The notes: generated by a model from the sequence alone, not told the origin. A stretch of 64,000 nt of DNA from Dactylosporangium aurantiacum (GCF_000716715.1 NZ_JNYJ01000040.1:1-64000); one strand, 5' to 3'; shown: positions 26,644-35,035, counted from the first letter of the stretch. Numbers and translations: made by a program.

Positions 26644-26697
26644 CCTCCACACTGCGCTGCTGATTCGCAGCCCTCCGCTGCGCTGCGGCCCACTCAT
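26605..26697 (-). CDS. 30-aa linker micro-ORF between acyl-CoA dehydrogenase and ligase genes
   Basis: ATG 26697 overlaps the dehydrogenase stop (ATGA) and its TGA overlaps the ligase start (ATGA). It is exactly 93 nt, as at 21268-21360, and both peptides start MS.P.RS.G and end [11 protein letters not shown]. The middle ten residues differ. The double overlap suggests stop-start reinitiation through the linker. Confidence 0.45.
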   Translation of the reverse strand: MSGPQRSGGLRISSAVWRSGRRRSAAEVTA

Positions 26698-27866
26698 GCG
26701 AGGTGCCCGCCGATCTGGGTGAAGCCGCGCAGCAGGTCCCGGGCGATGATCATGCGCTGCATCTCGTCGGTGCCCTCGAAGATGCGCAGCAGCCGGACCT
26801 GCCGGTACCAGCGCTCGATCGGCAGCTCACGGGTGTACCCCATGCCGCCGTGGATCTGCATGACCCGGTCCACGACGTGGTTGACCATGGTGGCGCCGTA
26901 GAGCTTCGCCATCGACGACGTGTGCCGCGGGTCGAGGCCCTGGTCGACGGTCCAGGCGGCGCGCAGCACCAGCCAGCGGGCCGCCTCCAGCTCGACCTCG
27001 GAGTCGGCGATCATCCACTGGATCGCCTGGTTCTGCCCGATGGGCCGGCCGAACGTGTGCCGGGTGTTGGCGTGCTCGATCGCCATGCCGAGCGCGCGCT
27101 CGGCGATGCCCAGCGCGTGCGAGGGGATGACGTAGCGACCCTTGCCGATCCAGCGCATCGCCAGGTCGAAGCCCTGGCCCAGCTCGCCGAGGATGTTGCG
27201 GCCGGGCACCCGCACGTCGTCGAAGATGAGCGACGCCGGGCCGCCCTCGCCCATGGTCTGGATGAACTCGGAGCGCCAGCCCATCGACCGGTCGACGAGG
27301 AAGGCGGTCGCGCCGCCCTTGCGCACGTCCTTGTCCCGGTCGGTGACGGCGATGACGATCGTGAAGTCGGCGTCGTTGCCGTTGGTGATGAACGTCTTCT
27401 CGCCGCTGAGCAGCCAGTCGTCGCCGTCACGGCGGGCGCTGAAGCTGATGTTCGCCGCGTCGGAGCCGGCGCCGGGCTCGGTGATCGCGAAGCACGACAC
27501 GCGCTCGCCCTCGATGGTCGGCACGAGGTACTCGCGGCGCTGCTCCTCGTTGGCGAAGTACAGGATGTTGTCGGCCTCGCCGCCGAAGCGGAACGGCACG
27601 TAGGAGCGGCCGACCTCGGTCCACACCAGGGACTGCAGCACCGCGGGGAGGTCCATGCCGCCGTACTCCTCGGGGGTGGACAGCCCCCAGAAGCCGAACT
27701 GCTTCGCCTTGAGCTGCAGCTCGCGCAGCTCGCCGCGCTCCAGCCCGGGCTGGTGGCGGCGTTCGCGGCGCAGCACCTCCTGCTCGAGGGGCTCGACCTC
27801 CTTGCGGATGAAGGACCGGGCGGTGTCCCGGATCGCCTTCTCCTCGTCACTGAGCGAGAAATCCAT
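26694..27866 (-). CDS. Acyl-CoA dehydrogenase
   Basis: 390 aa. Flavin-binding ITEPGAGSDAANI segment and the substrate/FAD segment IHGGMGYTRELPIERWYRQV near the C-terminus, ending in a FEGTDEMQRMIIARDLLRG helix, are diagnostic of the family. The catalytic base Glu of the FEGT loop is present. AGGAGAGGG precedes ATG 27866. Catalyses alpha,beta-dehydrogenation of an acyl-CoA, passing electrons to ETF. First gene of the operon dehydrogenase, linker, ligase, LAL regulator, with a TGCACT operator 18 bp upstream. Confidence 0.96.
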   Translation of the reverse strand: MDFSLSDEEKAIRDTARSFIRKEVEPLEQEVLRRERRHQPGLERGELRELQLKAKQFGFWGLSTPEEYGGMDLPAVLQSLVWTEVGRSYVPFRFGGEADNILYFANEEQRREYLVPTIEGERVSCFAITEPGAGSDAANISFSARRDGDDWLLSGEKTFITNGNDADFTIVIAVTDRDKDVRKGGATAFLVDRSMGWRSEFIQTMGEGGPASLIFDDVRVPGRNILGELGQGFDLAMRWIGKGRYVIPSHALGIAERALGMAIEHANTRHTFGRPIGQNQAIQWMIADSEVELEAARWLVLRAAWTVDQGLDPRHTSSMAKLYGATMVNHVVDRVMQIHGGMGYTRELPIERWYRQVRLLRIFEGTDEMQRMIIARDLLRGFTQIGGHLA

Positions 27867-27883
27867 CGCTACCCTCTCCTATT

Positions 27884-27898
27884 TGCACTCGGAGTGCA
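27884..27898. promoter_or_regulatory. TGCACTCGGAGTGCA operator in the dehydrogenase/hydrolase intergenic region
   Basis: Perfect 15-bp palindrome between the divergent acyl-CoA dehydrogenase and alpha/beta-hydrolase genes. A near copy lies at 31546-31560 before the second fatty-acid operon. The size fits a TetR-family repressor of acyl-CoA metabolism. Confidence 0.8.
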
Positions 27899-27899
27899 C

Positions 27900-27905
27900 T
27901 AATCT
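27900..27905 (+). promoter_or_regulatory. TAATCT -10 box of the hydrolase gene
   Basis: TANNNT box 8 nt before ATG 27914, directly adjoining the operator, so repressor binding would cover this promoter. Confidence 0.5.
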
Positions 27906-27913
27906 TCGCCGGC

Positions 27914-28678
27914 ATGGATCGGTTCAGTTCTTTCGACGGGGTCGGCATCGCGTACCAGGTGTGGGGCGGCCCCTCGGCGCTGCCGCCGGTGGTGCTGCAC
28001 CACGGGTTCGTCGTCGACGCCAATGTCAACTTCGTCGGCCCCGGCCTGGTCGACGCCCTGGTCACCGCGGGCCGGCAGGTCGTCGCCCCGGACGCGCGTG
28101 GCCACGGCGCCTCAGACAAGCCGCACGACGCCGCCCGCTACGGCGAGGCCGTCATGGCCCGTGACCTCGGCTGCCTGCTCGACACGATCGGCGCCGGCAC
28201 CGTGGACCTGGTCGGGTACTCGATGGGCGCCGTCGTGTCCGCCATCTTCGCCAGCGGCGACCCGCGGGTGCGCCGGCTCGTGCTGTCCGGCGTCGGTGCC
28301 GGCGTCGTCGAGCTCGGCGGGCTGGACACCCGGGTCGTGCCGCCCGCCGAGATCGCCGCGGTCCTGCTCACCTCGTCGCCGGCGGCGGTGGAGGCGTCCC
28401 CGGCCGCCGCGTTCCGGGTGCTGGCCGACGCGATCGGCGCGGACCGGGCCGCCCTGGCCGCCCAGGTGCACGCGGCGCACCGCACCCCGATCGCGCTGGA
28501 CCGGATCACCGCACCCACCCTCGTGCTCGCCGGGCGGGACGACAACCTCGCCGCGCGGCCGGAGGTCCTGGCGGGCGCGATCCCCGGTGCCCGGTGGCGG
28601 CTGGTGAGCGGCGACCACATGACCGCGGTGCGCGCCCCCGCGTACGCGCCGGCGGTCGTGGAGTTCCTGGCGGGCTGA
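27914..28678 (+). CDS. Alpha/beta hydrolase
   Basis: 254 aa, cytoplasmic. HHGF oxyanion strand, nucleophile S103 in VGYSMGAV, acid D in LAGRDDNLA and H in SGDHMTAV complete the triad. The cap region is small. It is divergent from the acyl-CoA dehydrogenase operon and shares the TGCACT operator, suggesting an esterase or thioesterase role in the same catabolic programme. The start at 27914 follows a leaderless-type -10 box. Confidence 0.9.
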   Translation: MDRFSSFDGVGIAYQVWGGPSALPPVVLHHGFVVDANVNFVGPGLVDALVTAGRQVVAPDARGHGASDKPHDAARYGEAVMARDLGCLLDTIGAGTVDLVGYSMGAVVSAIFASGDPRVRRLVLSGVGAGVVELGGLDTRVVPPAEIAAVLLTSSPAAVEASPAAAFRVLADAIGADRAALAAQVHAAHRTPIALDRITAPTLVLAGRDDNLAARPEVLAGAIPGARWRLVSGDHMTAVRAPAYAPAVVEFLAG

Positions 28679-28688
28679 GTCACCGCGG

Positions 28689-29885
28689 TCACCGGTACCG
28701 GCGCAGCTCGCGGCGGGCGAGCGAGCGGCGGTGCACCTCGTCGGGGCCGTCGGCGATGCGGATCGTGCGGGCCCGGGACCACAGCCCGGCCAGCGGCGTG
28801 TCCTGGCTGACGCCGGCGGCGCCGTGCGCCTGGATCGCCTTGTCGACGATCCACTCCACCGCCGACGGCACCGCGATCTTGATGGCCTGGATCTCGGTGT
28901 GCGCGCCCTGGTTGCCGACGGTGTCCATCAGCCACGCGGTCTTGAGCACCAGCAGGCGGGCCTGCTCGATGCGGACCCGGGACCCGGCGATCCAGTCCTG
29001 CACGACGCCCTGCTCCGCGATCGGCCGGCCGAACGCGACCCGGTCCGTCACCCGCCGGCACATCAGCTCCAGGGCGCGCTCCGCCATGCCGATGAGCCGC
29101 ATGCAGTGGTGGATGCGCCCGGGGCCGAGCCGGGCCTGCGCGATCGCGAACCCGTCGCCCTCCCCGCCGAGCAGGTGTCCGGCCGGGACCCGCACGTCGC
29201 GGAACTCGATCTCGGCGTGCCCGCCGTGGTCGCCGTCGTCGTAGCCGAAGCTGCGCAGGCCGCGCCGCACGGTGACGCCCGGGGTGCCGCGCGGCACGAG
29301 CACCATGCTCTGCTGCCGGTGCCGGGGCCCGTCCGGGTCGCTCTTGCCCATCACGACCAGCAGCTCGCAGTGCGGGCTCATACCACCGGTGGCGAACCAT
29401 TTGCGGCCGTTGACGACGTACGTGTCACCGTCGCGCTCGATCCGGGTGGCGACGTTCGTCGCGTCGGACGAGGCGACATCCGGCTCGGTCATGCAGAACG
29501 CCGAGCGGATCCGCCCGTCCAGCAACGGCTCCAGCCACCGCTCCCGCTGCCACGGGGTGCCGAACCCGGCGAGCAGCTCCATGTTGCCGGTGTCGGGGGC
29601 GGCGCAGTTCAGCGCGGCCGGGGCGAGCGACGGGCTGCGCCCCATGATCTCGGCGAGCGGCGCGTACTGCAGGTTCGTCAGCCCCGCGCCGTGCTCGCCG
29701 GGCAGGAACAGGTTCCACAGCCCCCGCGCGCGGGCGTGCCGGCGCAGCTCGTCCAGGACCGGCGGCGGGCCCCAGTCGCCGGTGCGCTCGCCCAGCCGCG
29801 CCTCGGCCGGGTACACGTGCTCGTCCATGAACGCCAGGAGCCGCTCACGGTACCCCTCGGTCACCGCGTCGTACGTGAAGTCCAT
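28689..29885 (-). CDS. Acyl-CoA dehydrogenase (second)
   Basis: 398 aa. FCMTEPDVASSDATNVATRI and KWFATGGMSPHCEL give the FAD-binding core; the C-terminal half has QAHGAAGVSQDTPLAGLWSR and ARTIRIADGPDEVHRRSLAR. The catalytic Glu of short-chain enzymes is replaced by the GPDE pattern typical of the long-chain/ACAD10-11-like branch. Last gene of the SDR-SDR-dehydrogenase operon; its ATG is adjacent to the preceding stop. Confidence 0.94.
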   Translation of the reverse strand: MDFTYDAVTEGYRERLLAFMDEHVYPAEARLGERTGDWGPPPVLDELRRHARARGLWNLFLPGEHGAGLTNLQYAPLAEIMGRSPSLAPAALNCAAPDTGNMELLAGFGTPWQRERWLEPLLDGRIRSAFCMTEPDVASSDATNVATRIERDGDTYVVNGRKWFATGGMSPHCELLVVMGKSDPDGPRHRQQSMVLVPRGTPGVTVRRGLRSFGYDDGDHGGHAEIEFRDVRVPAGHLLGGEGDGFAIAQARLGPGRIHHCMRLIGMAERALELMCRRVTDRVAFGRPIAEQGVVQDWIAGSRVRIEQARLLVLKTAWLMDTVGNQGAHTEIQAIKIAVPSAVEWIVDKAIQAHGAAGVSQDTPLAGLWSRARTIRIADGPDEVHRRSLARRELRRYR

Positions 29886-30758
29886 CTACGGCCGCCCTTG
29901 TTCGAGCTTCTGCTGGAGCCGGTTCATGCCGCCCAGCCACCGGTCCGGGTCCTCGCCGCGGCGGGCGTAGTACGTGGCGACCTCCGGGTGCGGCAGGATC
30001 AGGAACCGGTCGCCGGCCAGGGCCTCCACGACGTGGTCCGCGACCCGCTCCGGGGTGATCGCGGTGCGGTCCAGCAGCCCGCGGCTCGGACCGGTGCCGC
30101 GCGCCAGCATCGGGGTCTGCACCCCCTGCGGGCACAGCGCCTGCACGACGACGCCACGGTGGGCGTACGTGGCGCGCAGCCACTCGGCGTAGGCGAACGC
30201 GGCGTGCTTGGTCACCGCGTACGGCGCCTTGCCGAGCAGGGTCAGCATGCCCGCCGCGGACACGGTGGCCAGGAACCGGCCGTGGCCCCGGGCGAGCCAG
30301 CGCGGCAGCAACGCCCGCGACGCGTACACGTGCGCCATGACGTTGACCTGCCACGCCTGCTGCCACAGCGCGTCGGGCGCGGTCGCGTCACCGCCGTGCG
30401 CGACACCGGCGTTGGCGCAGAACAGGTCGAGCGCGCCGAGCTTGTCCCAGGTGAAGTCGACGAGCCGGTCGGCCTCGTCGGGGTCGGCGACGTCGCCGGA
30501 GAAGGCGAGGCCGTCGATCTCGTAGGCGACCCGGCGGGCCGCGTCGGTGTCGAGGTCGTTGACGACGACCTGGGCGCCGAGCCCGGCGAAGCGGCGGGCG
30601 AGGGCGGCGCCGATCCCCGAGCCGCCACCGGTGATGACCACGGCGGCACCGTTGAGCTGCAGCGCGGCGCCGTGGTGCTGCGGCCCGGTGCCGTGCTGTT
30701 CCGGCCCGGCGCCGTGGTGCTGGGGCCCTGCGCCGTGGTGCTGCGGCGCGGCGCCCAT
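29886..30758 (-). CDS. SDR oxidoreductase with His-rich N-terminal repeat
   Basis: 290 aa. Rossmann motif VVITGGGSGIGAAL and catalytic YAVTK are canonical for a classical short-chain dehydrogenase. Unusually, about 35 residues precede the fold and consist of GPQHHGA-type heptapeptide repeats (four copies) encoded by a 21-bp tandem repeat. The start is ATG 30758, overlapping the previous SDR stop by one base; an internal start after the repeat has no good codon. The His-rich tail might bind metal or be neutral expansion. Confidence 0.9.
   Translation of the reverse strand: MGAAPQHHGAGPQHHGAGPEQHGTGPQHHGAALQLNGAAVVITGGGSGIGAALARRFAGLGAQVVVNDLDTDAARRVAYEIDGLAFSGDVADPDEADRLVDFTWDKLGALDLFCANAGVAHGGDATAPDALWQQAWQVNVMAHVYASRALLPRWLARGHGRFLATVSAAGMLTLLGKAPYAVTKHAAFAYAEWLRATYAHRGVVVQALCPQGVQTPMLARGTGPSRGLLDRTAITPERVADHVVEALAGDRFLILPHPEVATYYARRGEDPDRWLGGMNRLQQKLEQGRP
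30664..30750. repeat. Four 21-bp tandem repeats encoding GPQHHGA
   Basis: Units beginning GCCGTGGTGCTGCGGCCCGG repeat with a 21-bp period and small differences. They are in frame in the SDR gene and absent from typical SDRs. Confidence 0.8.
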
Positions 30759-31522
30759 CAGCCGGCCCGCCGGGCGAGGGTGACGCCGCCGTCGACGACG
30801 AGCGTCTGGCCGGTGATCCAGCTCGCCTCGTCGGAGGCGAGGAACGCCGCCGCGCCGGCCACGTCGCGGGGCACGCCCAGGCGGCGCATCGGGTACAGGG
30901 CGGCGGTCTGCTCCTCGTGCCCCTCGTACAGGGCGGCCGCGAAGCGGGTCTTCACCACCGCCGGCGCGATCGCGTTGACCCGCACCGCCGGCGCCAGCTC
31001 GACCGCCAGGCACGCGGTGAGATGGTTGAGCGCGGCCTTGGTCACGCCGTAGAAGGCGATGCCGGCCGGCGGCTGCACCGCCGACACCGACGACACGTTG
31101 ACCACCACGCCCCCGGCGTCGGGCGGCTTGCGGAACACCTCCTGCACCCAGCCGAGCGCACTGAGCACGTTCACCTCGAAGATCTTGCGGGCGGCGGCGA
31201 GGTCGAGCTCCAGCAGCGGGCCGTACACGGGATTGATGCCGGTGTTGTTGACCAGGACGTCCGGCGGGCCGAACAGGTCCGACACGTGCCGCACGGCCTC
31301 GACGCGGTGCTCCGGGTCGTCGGCGCGCCCGGGCACGGCGACGGCGTTGACCGGCCCGCCGAGGGCGCTGACCGCCTCGGCGAGCGCGTCGGGCTTGCGG
31401 GCGGTGATGCAGACCTTCGCGCCCTCCTCGACGAACCGCCGGGCGATGGCCAGCCCGATGCCCCGGCTCGCGCCCGTGACGACCGCGACCCGGCCCGCGA
31501 GCCGGCCCTCCTGTGCGCTCAT
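30758..31522 (-). CDS. SDR oxidoreductase (3-hydroxyacyl-CoA dehydrogenase-like)
   Basis: 254 aa. VAVVTGASRGIGLAIAR for NAD(P), NNTGIN, SSVSAV and catalytic YGVTK. The C-terminus (DEASWITGQTLVVDGGVTL) is typical of FabG-like enzymes. AAGGAG lies 6 nt before ATG 31522. First gene of the operon SDR, SDR, acyl-CoA dehydrogenase, with the TGCACT operator 24 bp upstream, so it probably oxidises a hydroxyacyl intermediate. Confidence 0.93.
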   Translation of the reverse strand: MSAQEGRLAGRVAVVTGASRGIGLAIARRFVEEGAKVCITARKPDALAEAVSALGGPVNAVAVPGRADDPEHRVEAVRHVSDLFGPPDVLVNNTGINPVYGPLLELDLAAARKIFEVNVLSALGWVQEVFRKPPDAGGVVVNVSSVSAVQPPAGIAFYGVTKAALNHLTACLAVELAPAVRVNAIAPAVVKTRFAAALYEGHEEQTAALYPMRRLGVPRDVAGAAAFLASDEASWITGQTLVVDGGVTLARRAG

Positions 31523-31545
31523 ACAGCTCCTTCCGCGCGGGTATG

Positions 31546-31560
31546 TGCACTTGGAGTGTA
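31546..31560. promoter_or_regulatory. TGCACTTGGAGTGTA operator before the SDR operon
   Basis: Differs at two positions from the perfect palindrome at 27884-27898. Lies between the divergent SDR operon and the GT1 glycosyltransferase gene. Confidence 0.75.
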
Positions 31561-31598
31561 TGTTGTTCAGCGCGGCCGTCAACTGGCAAGCTGGGCCG

Positions 31599-32588
31599 GT
31601 GCGCGTGCTCTTCGCCAGCCTCGGCTCCGTCGGCCACACCTATCCCCTGATCCCTCTGGCGGTCGCCGCCCGCGCCGCCGGCCACGAGGTGCACTTCGCC
31701 GCCGGCGAGGAGGTCCACCCGCCGCTCGCCGCGCACGGGCTGCGGCCGTTCCGCCCCGCCGACGCCTTCTACGAGATCTACGCCGAGGACCTGGCGCCCG
31801 AGCTCGACCGGCTGCGCCCCGACCTCGTCGTGCACGGCTGGGGCCTGCCGGGGGCGGCGGTCGCCGCGCGCCAGGCCGGCATCCCCGGCATCTGGCACGG
31901 CTTCGGCCGCATGATCCCCGACGGCATCGGCCTGCAGCTGCCCGACACCGCCGTGCCCGGCCTGCCGCACCTGGACATCTGCCCGCCGTCGCTGCAGGAC
32001 AAGGACTTCCTCGCCACCGCCGAGCGCATCGAGCTGCGCCCGGTGCCGTTCACCCACCCTGACACCCCCGCGGCGCTCCCCCGCGACACCCGGCCGCTGG
32101 TGTACCTGACGCTCGGCACCGTCTTCGGCACCGCCGCCCTGCTGCGCACCGCGATCGCCGGGCTGTCCCGGCTGGACGTCACCGTGGTCGCCGCCGCGGG
32201 GCGGGTCCCGCCGCAGCAGCTGCGCGACGTGCCGGCCGGCGTCACCGTCGCACGGTGGGTGCCGCAGGCGCAGCTGCTGCCCCAGGCCGACGTCGTCGTC
32301 CACCACGGCGGCAGCGGCACCACGCTGGGGGCGCTGGCGGCGGGCGTACCGCAGCTGCTGCTGCCGCAGGGGGCGGACCAGTTCGCCAACGCCGAGGCGG
32401 TCACCGCCGCCGGTGCCGGCCTGCGACTGGACGCCGGCGAGGTCACCGCCGACGCGGTCGCCGCGCAGGTGTCGGCGCTGCTCGGCACGCGCGGCGACGA
32501 CCACCGCGACGCCGCCCGGTCGATCGCCGGCGAGATCGCCCGCATGCCGTCCCCGGCCGACGTCGCCCGGCGCCTGCCGGCGCTCTGA
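31599..32588 (+). CDS. GT1-family (UDP-glucosyl/glucuronosyl-like) glycosyltransferase
   Basis: 329 aa. Starts VRVLFASLGSVGHTYPLIPL, the standard acceptor-domain opening of MGT/EryCIII-type enzymes; HHGGSGTTLGALAAGVPQLL and QGADQFANA form the donor-binding site. It is somewhat short (family usually 380-420) because the middle linker is brief. Likely glycosylates a small hydrophobic acceptor. GTG 31599 is chosen over ATG 31560 from the family start; the ATG lies at the end of the operator. Confidence 0.9.
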   Translation: MRVLFASLGSVGHTYPLIPLAVAARAAGHEVHFAAGEEVHPPLAAHGLRPFRPADAFYEIYAEDLAPELDRLRPDLVVHGWGLPGAAVAARQAGIPGIWHGFGRMIPDGIGLQLPDTAVPGLPHLDICPPSLQDKDFLATAERIELRPVPFTHPDTPAALPRDTRPLVYLTLGTVFGTAALLRTAIAGLSRLDVTVVAAAGRVPPQQLRDVPAGVTVARWVPQAQLLPQADVVVHHGGSGTTLGALAAGVPQLLLPQGADQFANAEAVTAAGAGLRLDAGEVTADAVAAQVSALLGTRGDDHRDAARSIAGEIARMPSPADVARRLPAL

Positions 32589-32639
32589 CGGTGCCACGGC
32601 CCGGTGTCGCCCGCCGGCCCGCCGACCGCCCACGGGACC

Positions 32640-32785
32640 TGCTGACGGTTGCCCGGCCGGCGCTTGCGGGGCCTGCTGACGGTTGCCCGGCCGGCGCTTG
32701 CGGGGCCTGCCGACGGTTGCCCGGCCGGCACCCGCGGGCCGGCTGACGGTTGCCCGGCCGGCGTCGCCCGGTGGCCCGATGACGG
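32640..32785. repeat. Degenerate tandem repeat of about 34 bp upstream of a membrane-protein gene
   Basis: Four to five copies of a unit starting CTGACGGTTGCCCGGCCGGC lie in the 347-bp gap 32589-32935. The unit length is not a multiple of three and no gene spans it. The rest of the gap holds the direct-repeat promoter element at 32788-32805 and otherwise nothing I recognise. Confidence 0.75.
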
Positions 32786-32787
32786 TT

Positions 32788-32805
32788 TTCTCATCGAACT
32801 CTTAT
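32788..32805 (+). promoter_or_regulatory. TTCTCAT-N4-CTCTTAT direct repeat (response-regulator-like box)
   Basis: Two heptamers with 11-bp spacing in an AT-rich patch, followed 130 bp later by the gene at 32936. A close copy with the same 11-bp period is at 46221-46238. Confidence 0.45.
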
Positions 32806-32935
32806 CCGCGCGGACCGGCCCTCTTAAGCGCCCGGCCGATCCTTGCGGGTGCCGGCCCACCGTGGACCCCTGCCACGCGCGCCGGCGGTCGCCGGCGGAT
32901 GCCGGCCGACCATCGCCGGCCACGGAGGACCACTG

Positions 32936-33559
32936 ATGAGCGACACGAAGCCACTGCCGGACGACCCTGACCGGACCGCGGCTACCCCCGCCGCCCCCGC
33001 GCCGACCGCCGCGGGCCCGGCGCCCACCGCTGCCGGGCCGGCGCCCACGACTGCCGGGCCGCCGCTCTCCTCCTCCGGGCCGGCGCATGTCGATGCCGAG
33101 CCGGTCGACCTGACGCCCGGTGAGCCGGTCTGGGCGGCGCAACCCGCTCCGGGGCCCGCGGCGACCACCCACGCCCCGGCCGCGACCGGCTCGGGCGGGT
33201 TCCGCGCGGCGGGGTCGGGCCTGCGCCGGTCCCGAGTAGGGATCCCGGTGCTGGTCGGTGTCGTCGCCCTCGTGCTCGGCCGCTGCCTGGGCGCCGGCCT
33301 GGTCGCCGCCGGCGCCTTCGTGTTCGGCGACGGTCACCGCGGCGACGACCGGGGCCGCATCAGCCGCGACGAGCGCGCACCCCACGGCGGCCCGGCATGG
33401 CGCGGCGACGAGCGCGGCGACGGGCGCGACGGCCGCAAGCCGGCGCACCCCGGGCAGGACGGCATGCACCGCCGGCCCACCCCCGGGGCGACGCCGCCGG
33501 GGCCCGCCGCCTCGTCACCCGCGACCCCGGCCGCCCCGTCCAGCCCCGCGACGTCCTGA
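32936..33559 (+). CDS. Single-span membrane protein with Pro/Ala-rich cytoplasmic tail
   Basis: 207 aa. ATG 32936 with GGAGG 8 nt upstream. Residues 1-100 are Pro/Ala-rich with AGPAPT-type repeats, one transmembrane helix at about 102-127 (VGIPVLVGVVALVLGRCLGA), then an Arg/Asp/His-rich outer segment and a Pro/Ser-rich end. No domain is recognised. The topology resembles signalling or wall-spanning proteins of actinomycetes. Confidence 0.65.
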   Translation: MSDTKPLPDDPDRTAATPAAPAPTAAGPAPTAAGPAPTTAGPPLSSSGPAHVDAEPVDLTPGEPVWAAQPAPGPAATTHAPAATGSGGFRAAGSGLRRSRVGIPVLVGVVALVLGRCLGAGLVAAGAFVFGDGHRGDDRGRISRDERAPHGGPAWRGDERGDGRDGRKPAHPGQDGMHRRPTPGATPPGPAASSPATPAAPSSPATS

Positions 33560-33631
33560 CCACTCCCGGCCGCCGCTGCCGGCAGCAGCCCGCCGCGCGG
33601 TGCGACGGGATGCTGCCGGCGACCGGGTCGG

Positions 33632-35035
33632 TCAGGGACGGTTGAACCGGCGGTCGAGGACCGGGTCGCGGTCGTCGAGCACCGGGATGTACGACGGTGC
33701 CGCCGCGGTGAGCGACGCCGGTGCGGGCACGCCCGCCCAGCGCTGCACGGCCGCCGTGGCGGTGGCCGCCTCGTCCGCGGTCAGCCGGCTGATGTTCGCG
33801 CCGTGGTTGGCGCCGGCCGCCGTGTACGTCAGCGAGTCCCACGTGCCCGGCCCGAGCCGGAACGGCTCGGCGCCCCAGGGGTCGTTCTGGCCGTACACGA
33901 ACAGCAGCCGCCGCCCGGAGAGCTTCACCCACGCGTCGACGTCCAGCATCGCGAACGGCTGGAAGCGCGGGACGAGCTCCTGCGGGATGTAGGACTGGGC
34001 CCGGTCCTGACCCCGGTAGTGCTGCAGGCCGGCGAGGTGCGGCAGCGACACGTCCGGGTACCCGAGCTGGTAGGACGCCTGGAAGTAGTACGGGATGTAC
34101 GGGGTGACACCCTGGTCGGTGTTCGAGTCGAGGCCGTAGATCTCGTCGAGCCACGCCCAGATGTCGTCGCTGGACGCGGTCGCCGGGGGCACCGCCGCGC
34201 AGTCGCTCTCCAGGCTGTACTGCCAGAACGCCCACGTCGTGCCGTTCACCATGAACTCGAACGCCCGGTCGGCGCTGCCGATGACACTGAACGTGCGCGC
34301 GTTGTCCGCCGCCCACGCCTCGTAGCGGGCGACGAGCTCCGCCCGCCGGCGCAGCGCCTCGACCTGGACCGCGTCGAGCGCCGCCCGGCACTGCGCGGTG
34401 CCCACCTTCGTGAAGAACCGGTCGTACGCCGAGTCCTCCCCGTTGACGACGTCCTGCGGTGCGACGTACGCGACGGTACCGTCGACGTCGCCGGGGTAGA
34501 ACCGGCGGTGGTAGACCGACGTCATGCCACCCTTGCTCGCACCGGTGGAGATCCACCGCTGCCGGTAGATCGGCTTGAGCGCGGCGACGATACGGTGGTG
34601 GTCGGTCGCGGCCTGCCAGATCGTGAGCTTCGACCAGTCCGCCGGCTCGGGCCGGGACGGGGTGAAGAACCGCTGCTCCACGGAGAGCTGGTTGCCGTCG
34701 ATGAGCCGGGTGGGTTCGGAGCGGAACGCGTACCCGGGCACGTTGTACCCGGTGGTGTGCAGCACCGTCGGCCGGTCGGTGCCCCGGTGCAGCAGCGTGA
34801 ACCGCTGCTGGAACGTCCCCGCCCCGGGCCGCAGGTGGTCGACCGGCTGGGTGATGCTCAGCACGAAGAACCGGTACGGCGCGGCGACCGGCTGCTCCTC
34901 CAGCACCGTCACCCCGGGCGCCGCCTCGAGCTGGTCCCGGATGTCGGTCCCGGCCGCCACCGCGGGGCTGCCGCCGACCCCGACCAGCCCCACCAGGACC
35001 ACCACCGCCAACAGTGCACGCCTCAGGCGCGTCAT
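33632..35035 (-). CDS. Secreted PS-10 (S37-family) tripeptidyl aminopeptidase
   Basis: 467 aa. Signal peptide 1-27 (ends SPAVAA). Nucleophile motif STGASKGGMTSVYHRR, acid segment FVYGQNDPWGAEPF and the histidine in AGANHGANIS match the actinobacterial PS-10 peptidase family. It removes peptides from the N-termini of extracellular proteins. AGGAGGTACGGT precedes ATG 35035. It stands alone, with the repeat field upstream. Confidence 0.93.
   Translation of the reverse strand: MTRLRRALLAVVVLVGLVGVGGSPAVAAGTDIRDQLEAAPGVTVLEEQPVAAPYRFFVLSITQPVDHLRPGAGTFQQRFTLLHRGTDRPTVLHTTGYNVPGYAFRSEPTRLIDGNQLSVEQRFFTPSRPEPADWSKLTIWQAATDHHRIVAALKPIYRQRWISTGASKGGMTSVYHRRFYPGDVDGTVAYVAPQDVVNGEDSAYDRFFTKVGTAQCRAALDAVQVEALRRRAELVARYEAWAADNARTFSVIGSADRAFEFMVNGTTWAFWQYSLESDCAAVPPATASSDDIWAWLDEIYGLDSNTDQGVTPYIPYYFQASYQLGYPDVSLPHLAGLQHYRGQDRAQSYIPQELVPRFQPFAMLDVDAWVKLSGRRLLFVYGQNDPWGAEPFRLGPGTWDSLTYTAAGANHGANISRLTADEAATATAAVQRWAGVPAPASLTAAAPSYIPVLDDRDPVLDRRFNRP

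Noticed and set aside
25082..26650. N-terminal extension of the acyl-CoA ligase from ATG 26650
   Set aside because: The added residues (ending APERSGGDG) are encoded by the dispersed repeat, and the same stretch precedes the BNR protein in frame. ATG 26608 has the ribosome site and the family start.
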